Part shown: in pieces, positions 1 through 6,777 of the stretch
How positions within the stretch are numbered: the stretch's first letter is position 1
Layout of the letters: every line of letters starts with the position of its first letter
Origin: Fidelibacterota bacterium
Lineage (GTDB): Bacteria > Fidelibacterota > UBA2242
Length of the DNA: 9,527 nt
Direction: 5' to 3'
Assembly: GCA_003527965.1 (NCBI GenBank)
Contig: DPVY01000141.1
Coordinates: 1-9,527, forward strand
Made by a program: the position numbers and the translations under genes
The notes under the pieces: model-generated
The model's database searches: none
The model's input: only the letters and a program-made list of their open reading frames with translations
What the model was told of the DNA's origin: nothing

Positions 1-277
1 CCTTTTTGGTTCTGGCTTGTCCGGGTTAGAATGAATAGTAGAGGTTACAAAAGATTAAGGTATTTGAATTTATAGAACAGTGTTTTGGGGAAAAATCTTC
101 CTAGTACAGATAAGATGTTCCGTTTTGAATTTTTCAATATTTGTTTAAGCATAATTAAACCTGCCTAATCGTTATACATATTGATTGTTATAAATATTAA
201 AATAACAATAACATATGGAGATATAGCAACTGTTTTAAAAGCAAGCTTTGAAATAAAAGTAAAGAAAGGATAAGCAA
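1..277. other. Gene-free upstream region of the flagellar operon
   Basis: I see no convincing gene here. All forward frames from base 1 hit a stop within about 25 codons. The first 30 bases (GGTTCTGGCTTGTCCGGG) look like intergenic repeat debris rather than the end of a gene, but only one copy is visible. The rest is very A+T-rich and holds two inverted repeats: GTTTAA/TTAAAC (143-160) and ATTGTTAT/ATAACAAT (184-209). The latter is listed separately. The region leads into the sigma-54 promoter at 278-293, so it is best read as the upstream control region of the operon. Confidence 0.6.
184..209. promoter_or_regulatory. Candidate upstream activator site (palindrome)
   Basis: Perfect 8-bp arms, ATTGTTAT at 184-191 and ATAACAAT at 202-209, are separated by 10 bases. 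The centre lies about 107 bases upstream of the start predicted from the sigma-54 promoter. Sigma-54 promoters need an NtrC-type activator (FlgR, FleR or FlrC in flagellar systems), which commonly binds a dyad about 100 bases upstream. The palindrome is seen; its role is inferred from position. Such A+T-rich dyads also arise by chance. Confidence 0.3.
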
Positions 278-293
278 TGGCAATATTATTGCA
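278..293 (+). promoter_or_regulatory. Sigma-54 (RpoN) promoter for the flgF operon
   Basis: TGGCAATATTATTGCA matches the sigma-54 consensus TGGCACG-N4-TTGCW. The -24 GG is at 279-280 and the -12 GC at 291-292, with exactly ten bases between them. Five of seven bases match in the -24 element and all five in the -12 element (TTGCA). Transcription would start near 304, giving a leader of about 18 bases with a GGAG ribosome-binding site before flgF. Rod, hook and ring genes are sigma-54-dependent in many bacteria, for example Campylobacter, Helicobacter and Vibrio. I found no other site of this quality elsewhere in the window. Confidence 0.75.
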
Positions 294-321
294 TAATTGT
301 ATGCGTGAAACAGGAGTTTAG

Positions 322-1029
322 ATGTCGATAGAAATAAGTATAATTAGTCTGAAAAATAAAATGGTTGCGCAAACTCACAAGAGCAGGGTGATCGCCAATA
401 ATCTGGCGAATGTAAATACTACCGGGTTTAAGAAAGATGAAATGTTTTTTAATGTTCTTGAACAGACTACGCAAATGAAAGTAGAAACGGATTTTTCCCA
501 GGGGGCAATGATTGCAACCGGCAACCCATTAGATTTTGCACTTTCGGGGCGTGGATTTTTCGTAGTTGAAACAGAAAAAGGCGAAGCATATACACGAAAC
601 GGGCATTTTATGACCGGTTCTGATGGTATATTGAGGACGTCAGACGGTGATCCTGTCCTCGGTGACGGGGGCTTGATAAATATTTCATTGGACGGTGAGA
701 AATCTGGTAAGATTACAGTAAGTGCGAAGGGGGAAATATATATTGATAATGAATTGATCGATACATTGAAGATTATGGATTTTGATAACTTATCCGGGTT
801 AAATAAACTGGGAAAAGATTTACTTGTGGACGGAGGGAACGCCCTTGGTGGAGTGGTTGATAATCCGATGGTATTTCAGGGCAAACTTGAGGAATCCAAT
901 GTAAATCCTGCTAATGAATTGATTAATTTGATTGAGCTTCAACGTCAATATGAAAGTTCGCAGAAGTCAATGAAAGCAATAGACGATGCTTTAAAAAAGG
1001 CGGCAACTGAAGTTAGTCAGTACCGCTAA
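322..1029 (+). CDS. flgF: Flagellar proximal rod protein FlgF
   Basis: This 235-residue rod protein of the flg basal-body family polymerises in the periplasm after type III export. The N-terminal rod signature ANNLANVNTTGFKK is at residues 25-38. A middle domain includes GNPLDFALSGRGFFVV and YTRNGHF. The C-terminal helix (ESNVNPANELINLIELQRQYE) is the packing motif shared by rod and hook proteins. FlgF is chosen over FlgG because it is shorter, lacks the longer insert after the N-terminal motif, and is followed by a clear flgG. The ATG start has GGAG at 313-316, five bases upstream. It is the first gene after the sigma-54 promoter. FlgF and FlgG are paralogues, and the reverse assignment is unlikely. 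Confidence 0.93.
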   Translation: MSIEISIISLKNKMVAQTHKSRVIANNLANVNTTGFKKDEMFFNVLEQTTQMKVETDFSQGAMIATGNPLDFALSGRGFFVVETEKGEAYTRNGHFMTGSDGILRTSDGDPVLGDGGLINISLDGEKSGKITVSAKGEIYIDNELIDTLKIMDFDNLSGLNKLGKDLLVDGGNALGGVVDNPMVFQGKLEESNVNPANELINLIELQRQYESSQKSMKAIDDALKKAATEVSQYR

Positions 1030-1037
1030 TGAATATT

Positions 1038-1186
1038 GCCACGAAGATCACAAAGAAGCCCTAAGAGGATTAGAAAAAAGTGAAAACAGATTTATTATAC
1101 GCTAAAGAGGTTTATAAGGTCATAGGGGCTGCTATTGAATGGAAGCGATTAAAAAAAACTTAGTGAAACTTTGTGTCCTTAGTGGC
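1038..1186. repeat. Inverted-repeat-bounded element between flgF and flgG
   Basis: The left arm GCCACGAAGATCACAAAG (1038-1055) and the right arm CTTTGTGTCCTTAGTGGC (1169-1186) are imperfect inverted repeats matching at 15 of 18 positions. They enclose a short fragment resembling the start of a GxxExxY protein (1080-1163). CACGAAG-type arms are a recurring kind of intergenic repeat in environmental genomes. The unit almost fills the flgF-flgG gap and stops just before the flgG ribosome-binding site. It looks like a decayed insertion tolerated inside the operon. No target-site duplication is obvious. Confidence 0.6.
1080..1163 (+). pseudogene. GxxExxY-family gene remnant
   Basis: From a GTG at 1080, 27 codons are open and read DLLYAKEVYKVIGAAIE, then run off into unrelated residues and a stop at 1161. 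This resembles the N-terminus of GxxExxY proteins (typically LLY-x-x-E-x-Y-KIIGAAxEVHxxLG). The family's Gly-x-x-Glu-x-x-Tyr core and the rest of its usual 120-140 residues are missing, so it cannot be functional. The inverted repeats on either side suggest that the gene and its arms arrived together and the middle was later deleted. The assignment rests on a match of about 17 residues and is an inference. Confidence 0.5.
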
Positions 1187-1203
1187 TAAAAAGGGAGAAT
1201 ATT

Positions 1204-1992
1204 ATGTTACGATCACTTAGAACCGCTGCTCTCGGTATGGCAGCTCAGCAGTTAAATATTGATACTATCGCTAATAACCTGGCAAATGTAAATACTACAG
1301 GATACAAAAAGAGTAATGTTGGATTTCAGGATCTCCTATATGAAACAATTCAGTCGAATGGCGCCGGTGATAGGAATGAAAATGAAAAACCGACTGAGAT
1401 TCAAATAGGTATGGGCAACAAACCCGTGGCAACATTCCGGTCTTTTTCCCAGGGAGCTATTGAGGAAACAGGGAACCCTCTCGATATTGCTATCAGCGGT
1501 AAAGGATTTTTGCAAATTTCAAGGGCAGACGGAAGCTATGCCTATACTCGGGACGGGTCGTTTCAGGTAAACTCAAAAGGTAATTTAGTTACCGCCTCCG
1601 GTTTACCAATTTATCCGGATATAACTTTTCCTGAAGGAGTATCTGGCATTAATATCAATCAGGAAGGAATGGTTTCTGTTATCATTCAGGGTCAGCCTGA
1701 TGCTGAAGAGATTGGTCAACTGGAATTAGTCAACTTTATGAATCCCGCCGGTTTGAGAGCGATAGGCGGTAATTTATATGAACGGACCGATGCTTCCGGT
1801 GAACCGGCTTATGGACTGCCGGCAGAAGAGGGCTTTGGCAGTATTGTTCAGGGTTATCTTGAAAAATCTAATGTAGATGTGGTTCAGGAAATGATCGGTC
1901 TGATTGTATCTCAAAGAGCATATGAAATCAATTCCAAGGCGGTAAAGACGGCTGATGAAATACTTGCTATGACAAATAACCTGAAGAGATAG
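1204..1992 (+). CDS. flgG: Flagellar distal rod protein FlgG
   Basis: This 262-residue protein matches the usual FlgG length (about 260). FlgG forms the distal rod, which spans periplasm and outer membrane inside the P and L rings. The N-terminus MLRSLRTAALGMAAQQLNID is classical for FlgG and is followed by ANNLANVNTTGYKK (residues 23-36). The middle holds GNPLDIAISGKGFLQI and YTRDGSF. The C-terminus carries ESNVDVVQEMIGLIVSQRAYE and KTADEILAMTNNL. The ATG has GGGAG at 1193-1197, six bases upstream. It follows the repeat element that separates it from flgF and is followed by flgA after seven bases. The reading frame is intact with all expected motifs. Confidence 0.97.
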   Translation: MLRSLRTAALGMAAQQLNIDTIANNLANVNTTGYKKSNVGFQDLLYETIQSNGAGDRNENEKPTEIQIGMGNKPVATFRSFSQGAIEETGNPLDIAISGKGFLQISRADGSYAYTRDGSFQVNSKGNLVTASGLPIYPDITFPEGVSGININQEGMVSVIIQGQPDAEEIGQLELVNFMNPAGLRAIGGNLYERTDASGEPAYGLPAEEGFGSIVQGYLEKSNVDVVQEMIGLIVSQRAYEINSKAVKTADEILAMTNNLKR

Positions 1993-1999
1993 GTTTTCA

Positions 2000-2704
2000 G
2001 TGTTTAGAAGATTATTAATCTGTTTAATGATGCTTACTCTATTATTGCCGGTTTTCTGTATTGGAGCCGAATCTTCAAAATTAATTGAAGATGCGGTCAC
2101 GGCGTATTTTGCAGATATTTTTCATCTCTCGAAATCCGAAATCCGGTTAAAATATATTCATTTACCAAAAGAGGCTTTGCCGGAAGGTGAGAACTACCGT
2201 TATTTGGTTGAATCCAAACAAACATTACCCCGCTTAGGATATCAAACCATTTGGCTGAAGGTGTATGATAATCAAAGTCTGATAAAGCAAGTTCCGGTTA
2301 CGGTTGATCTTTCAATTTGGATTGATGTTGTCGTCGCGGCGAAAAAAATGAAGCGTGGTGAAAAAATTGAACAAAATAAAATCTCAATAAAACGTATTAC
2401 GATATCACGGGATTACCGGAATCTTATCAGGGAACCGGATTCGGCTGTTGGCTTGATAACTAAACAGGTCGTTAAAGAAGGTGAACCCTTAAAGCAATCA
2501 ATCCTAAGAGAACCTCCGGATGTTTTTAAAGGAGATAAAGTAAACGTAAAACTGGTTTCCGGAGATTTAGTAGTTACAGATAAAGGCGAAGTAAAAGAGG
2601 ATGGCTTAATTGGGGAGAAAGTGAAGGTATATTGTGAGACAACGAGGAAGTTGGTTTACGGGACGGTACAATCCCCGGAATTGGTAATAATTCAAATAAA
2701 GTGA
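2000..2704 (+). CDS. flgA: Flagellar P-ring assembly chaperone FlgA
   Basis: FlgA is a periplasmic chaperone needed for FlgI to assemble into the P ring. The 234-residue product starts at GTG with GAGATAGG ending at 1993. Residues 1-23 (MFRRLLICLMMLTLLLPVFC and on) form a signal peptide with a basic start, a long hydrophobic core and probable cleavage after Gly-Ala. The C-terminal half is an SAF-type domain: AKKMKRGEKIEQNKISIKR, then VGLITKQVVKEGEPLKQSIL, a GDKVNVKLVSGDLVV strand and a GLIGEKVKV turn, in the order typical of FlgA. It lies between flgG and the ring genes flgH and flgI, consistent with coordinated ring assembly. No ATG lies near enough with a better ribosome-binding site. Confidence 0.9.
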   Translation: MFRRLLICLMMLTLLLPVFCIGAESSKLIEDAVTAYFADIFHLSKSEIRLKYIHLPKEALPEGENYRYLVESKQTLPRLGYQTIWLKVYDNQSLIKQVPVTVDLSIWIDVVVAAKKMKRGEKIEQNKISIKRITISRDYRNLIREPDSAVGLITKQVVKEGEPLKQSILREPPDVFKGDKVNVKLVSGDLVVTDKGEVKEDGLIGEKVKVYCETTRKLVYGTVQSPELVIIQIK

Positions 2705-2710
2705 GTGGAA

Positions 2711-3328
2711 ATGAGACGGATATTTTTATTAATAAGTACAATTGTGTTCATATCTAATATTTTATTTGGACAATCTTTTTACAGTGAAAATCATTCCATG
2801 TATTCGGATATAAAGGCTCATAAGGTTGGTGATATTATTACAGTCCTTATTGTTGAGAATGCCAATGCCTCCAATGAGTCAAAGATAAACAACTCATCTC
2901 AATCCGATGTGGGAGCACAGGGATCTGTCGATGGTAATCTGACTAATTTTTTACCTGTTTTTGGAGCAAAAAGCGCATTGTCCCAATCTCATAAGGGTTC
3001 CGCAGACGCCCGGCAACAAAATAAATTAACAGGGAAAATATCCGCAACAATTGTGGAAAATAATGATGGTGTGTTGAAAATCAAAGGCAGCCGCTTTCTG
3101 GATGTGAATGGCGAAACAAATATAATGAAAGTCGAAGGGCTAATAAGACTTAGAGATATAAACGCCGACAATACGGTCTATTCCTATAATATTGCCGATG
3201 CAAAAATCAGCTATAAAAAGAGTGGTATCTCTAATAAAATCGCCAAACCGGGCAGCTTTCAAAAATGGACAACCTGGTTAGTGGGTGTTGGATTAATAGT
3301 ATTGTCAGTCTATGGAGCGGTATCTTGA
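2711..3328 (+). CDS. flgH: Flagellar L-ring protein FlgH (non-lipoprotein form)
   Basis: FlgH forms the L ring in the outer membrane around the rod. The 205-residue product has the family core: DIKAHKVGDIITVLIVENANAS, GKISATIVENNDGVLKIKG, and GLIRLRDINADNTVYSYNIA followed by DAKISYKKSG. Residues 1-20 (MRRIFLLISTIVFISNILFG) are a signal peptide, but no lipobox cysteine follows, whereas enterobacterial FlgH is a lipoprotein. The last 20 residues (WTTWLVGVGLIVLSVYGAVS) form a hydrophobic segment. ATG 2711 is preferred because AAGTGAG lies five bases upstream and the signal peptide then begins Met-Arg-Arg. A GTG at 2705, directly after the flgA stop, would add two residues. Confidence 0.88.
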   Translation: MRRIFLLISTIVFISNILFGQSFYSENHSMYSDIKAHKVGDIITVLIVENANASNESKINNSSQSDVGAQGSVDGNLTNFLPVFGAKSALSQSHKGSADARQQNKLTGKISATIVENNDGVLKIKGSRFLDVNGETNIMKVEGLIRLRDINADNTVYSYNIADAKISYKKSGISNKIAKPGSFQKWTTWLVGVGLIVLSVYGAVS

Positions 3329-4482
3329 ATAGATTTAAATATAAAATGATATTTCTCACCATGCTGCTGTCAGGAACATCTCTTTTTGCCGTCGAAGTAC
3401 GGATAAAGGATGTTGTGACTGTGGGAAATGCCTTACAGGAATCGCTTGTTGGGTATGGATTGGTCACCGGATTGAATGGAACCGGGGATCGGGCTACGAA
3501 CAACAGAGGCCCTGTTTTCACTATCCAGAGTATAAGTAATATGCTTGATAGATTTGGAATTACCGTGCCCCAGGAAAAACTTCGCACCCGTAACGTTGCG
3601 GCGGTAATGGTTACAGCAAAGACACCGACATTTGGGCGGGTTGGCTCTCAATTTGACGTGACTGTTTCTTCGCTTGGTGACGCTACGAGCCTGGAAGGCG
3701 GCATTCTCCTGGCAACGCCGTTAATAAGTATTGACGGAACTTATTATGGGCAGGCTCAGGGGGCTGTTTCAACCGGGGGGTACAATATAGAGACGACCGA
3801 AGGTGAAAAGACGAGCAAAAACCACGCGCTTGTGGGCAGAGTTCCAAATGGCGCTTCGCTTCAAAAAATGACGGCAAATCAGGAATTTGATTTCAGGAGA
3901 CCGGTCCAACTTCTGCTGAGTGAACCGGATTTTGTTACTGCTAATCGGATTGCCGAAGCCATTAATACTTCCTTCCATGATAAAAATAACGGTGTGCCAA
4001 GTGAACTCCCGGCTCGTCCAGTCAGTGCGGGGCTCGTCGAAATAACATTCCCAAATTCAATAAAGTCTCAAGAAGAGGCCGTGTTCTTTATTGCCGGAGT
4101 CGAAACTCTCATGGTACAACCAGACATGGAAGCCCGTGTAGTCATAAATGAACGAACCGGGATCATTGTAGCCGGAGGAAATGCGCGTGTCGGTGAGGTT
4201 ATGATCTCACATGGCAATATGACGATTCAAATCAAGCGAACACCTATTATTTCCCAGCCTGTTGCGCCTTTTAGTAACGCCGGGCAAACAGTAGTGGAGT
4301 ACCAAACGGAAACTATTGTACGGGAAAGTGAAGCAAAAACCGCGGTAATAAAGCCTACTACTACGGTAAGTGATCTTGCCTCGGCGTTGAATGAGCTCGG
4401 CATGAAACCACGGGATATAATTTCAATATTTCAGGCTATAAAAGAAGCCGGCGCCTTAACGGCTAAATTGATTATTATGTAA
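3325..4482 (+). CDS. flgI: Flagellar P-ring protein FlgI
   Basis: FlgI forms the periplasmic P ring in the peptidoglycan layer. From TTG 3325 the product is 385 residues, against about 365 in enterics. The signal peptide MNRFKYKMIFLTMLLSGTSL ends near Phe-Ala and is followed by VRIKDVVTVGNALQESLVGY and GLVTGLNGTGDRA, the FlgI N-terminal signature. The C-terminus has VVINERTGIIVAGGNARVG, TTVSDLASALNELGMKPRDI and the terminal ALTAKLIIM. TTG is chosen because it overlaps the flgH stop by four bases, has GGAG at 3314-3317 seven bases upstream, and gives a basic signal-peptide start. An in-frame ATG at 3265 would overlap flgH by 64 bases, and ATG 3346 would lose the basic residues. Confidence 0.95.
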   Translation: MNRFKYKMIFLTMLLSGTSLFAVEVRIKDVVTVGNALQESLVGYGLVTGLNGTGDRATNNRGPVFTIQSISNMLDRFGITVPQEKLRTRNVAAVMVTAKTPTFGRVGSQFDVTVSSLGDATSLEGGILLATPLISIDGTYYGQAQGAVSTGGYNIETTEGEKTSKNHALVGRVPNGASLQKMTANQEFDFRRPVQLLLSEPDFVTANRIAEAINTSFHDKNNGVPSELPARPVSAGLVEITFPNSIKSQEEAVFFIAGVETLMVQPDMEARVVINERTGIIVAGGNARVGEVMISHGNMTIQIKRTPIISQPVAPFSNAGQTVVEYQTETIVRESEAKTAVIKPTTTVSDLASALNELGMKPRDIISIFQAIKEAGALTAKLIIM

Positions 4483-4496
4483 GGATTCTGTTTTTT

Positions 4497-4898
4497 ATGA
4501 GGATTAATGATAATAAGGGGACAGTATTTCAAAGTATAGATCTTGACGCATCAAAGAAAGTTCAAAATGGTTTAAATAAAGAAAAGATGCGAGAGATTAA
4601 ATTACGTGGGAAATGCAAAGAATTGGAGGCTGTTTTCCTGACTCAACTATTTAAAGTTATGGAAAAAACTATCCCAAAAAGTTCTAATGAGGGTTCCCAA
4701 AATACATTGTCTTCGATGATGTTCAGCTCCGTTATGGGGCAAACTCTTGCCAATCAGGGTGGCATTGGATTGACGGAAATAATTTATAAATCGATGAAAG
4801 ATAAAGATGAATTACCGATGCTCGATGAGCTCAAAGCAAACGATGTTTTGGACAATATGAGTTCGTTCAAATTATTTGATGGTGGTGAAAATGAATGA
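4497..4898 (+). CDS. flgJ: FlgJ-type rod-binding protein without muramidase domain
   Basis: The 133-residue product matches only the N-terminal rod-binding half of enterobacterial FlgJ (about 310 residues). The family pattern is at residues 40-100: CKELEAVFLTQLFKVMEKTI, then MFSSVMGQTLANQGGIGLTE and IIYKSM. The first 35 residues are polar and probably flexible. No glucosaminidase or lysozyme-like domain follows, so this protein would scaffold rod assembly while a separate peptidoglycan hydrolase opens the wall. Stand-alone rod-binding proteins are common outside beta- and gammaproteobacteria. AAGGA at 4481-4485 overlaps the flgI stop and is 11 bases from the ATG, a long spacing. The 3' end overlaps flgN by eight bases. 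Confidence 0.88.
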   Translation: MRINDNKGTVFQSIDLDASKKVQNGLNKEKMREIKLRGKCKELEAVFLTQLFKVMEKTIPKSSNEGSQNTLSSMMFSSVMGQTLANQGGIGLTEIIYKSMKDKDELPMLDELKANDVLDNMSSFKLFDGGENE

Positions 4899-5421
4899 TC
4901 TGAAGCTCGTGGATAATTGTGATGAAATATTTGTCGATCTGGTCGAGATTCTTACGGAGGAAGTTAACCTGTACGGACAACTGTCGAAGTTATTGAAAAA
5001 TAAACAGGATGCGATTGTCATAGGCGACGTTGAAAAATTGAGGAGTTGTTTGCAAGATGAACAACCAATTACCCAGGACGCCTTAATGCTGGCAGACCGG
5101 CGCAAAGATTGTGTCGCAAGTTTAAGTCAAATATATAAAATGGACGAAAGCGAGCTAAAGCTAAAAATAATCATAAATATTGCCCCGCCAAAATATTCTA
5201 TCAAGCTTATGAATCTTAAGTACCGGATAAAAGATAATCTTGATCTGATAACTAAAATTAACAGAGAAAATAGTTATTTATTAAATTTTTCCATTAAGCA
5301 TGTCAAAGGTTTGGTGAATATCTTCTTGATGACAGACGAAGAATCCTCCAAGATTTACGACATGGATGGAATTGTATCTTCACCGGAAAAAGAATATAAG
5401 ATGCTTAATTTTCAAATTTGA
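4891..5421 (+). CDS. flgN: Flagellar export chaperone FlgN
   Basis: FlgN is the cytoplasmic chaperone that delivers FlgK and FlgL to the flagellar export gate. The 176-residue product is a charged, all-helical protein with the FlgN layout: an N-terminal helix (VEILTEEVNLYGQLSKLLKN), a KQDAIVIGDVEKLRSCLQDE segment resembling the family's 'alv..d...L..i...E', and a C-terminal helix (LDLITKINRENSYLLNFSIK) with the Asn-x-x-Asn-Leu-type end. Family conservation is low, so part of the call rests on its place directly before flgK. ATG 4891 overlaps flgJ by eight bases. A TTG at 4876 and an ATG at 4879 in frame are possible alternatives, but no start here has a strong ribosome-binding site. Confidence 0.8.
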   Translation: MNDLKLVDNCDEIFVDLVEILTEEVNLYGQLSKLLKNKQDAIVIGDVEKLRSCLQDEQPITQDALMLADRRKDCVASLSQIYKMDESELKLKIIINIAPPKYSIKLMNLKYRIKDNLDLITKINRENSYLLNFSIKHVKGLVNIFLMTDEESSKIYDMDGIVSSPEKEYKMLNFQI

Positions 5422-5428
5422 GGGAATA

Positions 5429-6760
5429 ATGTCGATATCCAGCATATTCAATGTAACGAAACGGGCGTTAATGGCACATCAGTCAGCCATTAATACAACT
5501 TCAAGCAATATTGCAAATGTCAATACCGAGGGGTATAAAAGACGCAAAGTAGAACTAACAATGCTTACTTCCTACGGAATTGGGCGGGATAATATAACCC
5601 GTCTTCGTCAACAATTTGTAGAGCGACAATTGAGTTATGAGACTCAAAATCTCAGTAAATATGAGATGGATAAAACGATCACGACTCAGATTGAAGATAT
5701 CTTTGGAGAGCCTAATGAGTCCGGCTTGAACAATGTTCTATCAGAATTTTGGAATTCATGGAACAATCTTGCCAATGACCCGGAAAGTCAATATGCCAGG
5801 ACAAACGTTCGTGATAAAGGAGTGGTATTAGCAAATACATTTAATCGCATTAATTCTGATCTAAATAATCTTAATCAGCAAATTAAGTCAGATATTACGG
5901 GCGAAGTAAATCAGGTAAATCAGATTATTATGCAGATGAAATCTGTTAATCAACAAATAAGCGCCAGATCATCAGACGATCTTCTGGATCAGCGCGATTT
6001 ACTCGTAACTAAACTTTCTAACCTCATGAATATTGAAACACGCGAAAGCGCTTCAGGTGAAATTACGGTTTCTACCGACGGTCAGATATTAGTTACCAGT
6101 GATTATGCAAATGAACTAATTGTAAATAATTCTACAGAAAACGGTATTTCCACTACTAATGTCTATTTGAAAAACGGTAAACATCCTGTAAATATTCATT
6201 CCGGTGAATTAGGCAGCCTGTTGGAGATTACCAACAAAGATATACCTGATTATATCAATAAGCTCGATACACTTGCCCGGAGCATTGCGGGGCAGGTGAA
6301 CGCCATTCATTCAAAAGGTTATAATTTGGACGGCGCAACCGGAATAAATTTTTTCTCCGATGATATATCAGGCTCCGCCGATTTTAAAGTTAGCAAAGAT
6401 GTTTTTAATGATCCTTCGATTATTGCCACAGCGGAAGCGGTAGATAATCCAGGCGACGGCTCAATAGCACAGTCTGTTTTTGATCTGCAATTTGTTAAAT
6501 TTGTACAGGACAATACGGTTTTTGATTTTCATAATTCAACTATCGCCCAGATTGGAAATAAGGTTCAGGAATCCGATTTCCTGTGTAAAAGTGGAGAAAT
6601 GGTTGTCTTAAATCTTAAAAATCAGCAGGATTCAGTTTCAGGAGTGTCTCTTGACGAAGAGATGACTAACCTTATTAAACATAAGCAAGCATACGAGGCT
6701 GCAACGAAGATGGTATCAGCAGTTGATGATATGATGCAAACTGTTCTTAATATGTTATGA
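5429..6760 (+). CDS. flgK: Hook-filament junction protein FlgK (HAP1)
   Basis: FlgK caps the hook and forms the first junction zone to the filament. The 443-residue product has the N-terminal D0 motif SSIFNVTKRALMAHQSAINT and SNIANVNTEGYKRRKVEL, then FGEPNESGLNNVLSEFWNSW and NNLANDPES, a HAP1 hallmark. The C-terminus has GVSLDEEMTNLIKHKQAYEA and KMVSAVDDMMQTVLNML, the D0 return helix. It is shorter than enteric FlgK (547), the loss falling in the variable surface domains. ATG 5429 has GAGGGA at 5420-5425. A longer frame opens upstream at 5366 but would overlap flgN by 56 bases and add 21 residues absent from the family. It lies seven bases after its chaperone gene flgN. Confidence 0.95.
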   Translation: MSISSIFNVTKRALMAHQSAINTTSSNIANVNTEGYKRRKVELTMLTSYGIGRDNITRLRQQFVERQLSYETQNLSKYEMDKTITTQIEDIFGEPNESGLNNVLSEFWNSWNNLANDPESQYARTNVRDKGVVLANTFNRINSDLNNLNQQIKSDITGEVNQVNQIIMQMKSVNQQISARSSDDLLDQRDLLVTKLSNLMNIETRESASGEITVSTDGQILVTSDYANELIVNNSTENGISTTNVYLKNGKHPVNIHSGELGSLLEITNKDIPDYINKLDTLARSIAGQVNAIHSKGYNLDGATGINFFSDDISGSADFKVSKDVFNDPSIIATAEAVDNPGDGSIAQSVFDLQFVKFVQDNTVFDFHNSTIAQIGNKVQESDFLCKSGEMVVLNLKNQQDSVSGVSLDEEMTNLIKHKQAYEAATKMVSAVDDMMQTVLNML

Positions 6761-6777
6761 AATAGTGAGATATTTTA

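Noticed and set aside
286..474. Minus-strand ORF overlapping the flgF start
   Set aside because: It lies antisense to the flgF start and promoter, has no domain, and is a shadow of the coding frame.
5366..5428. Upstream start of flgK adding 21 residues
   Set aside because: The extra residues overlap flgN and are not part of the family. ATG 5429 has a good ribosome-binding site and the standard N-terminus.
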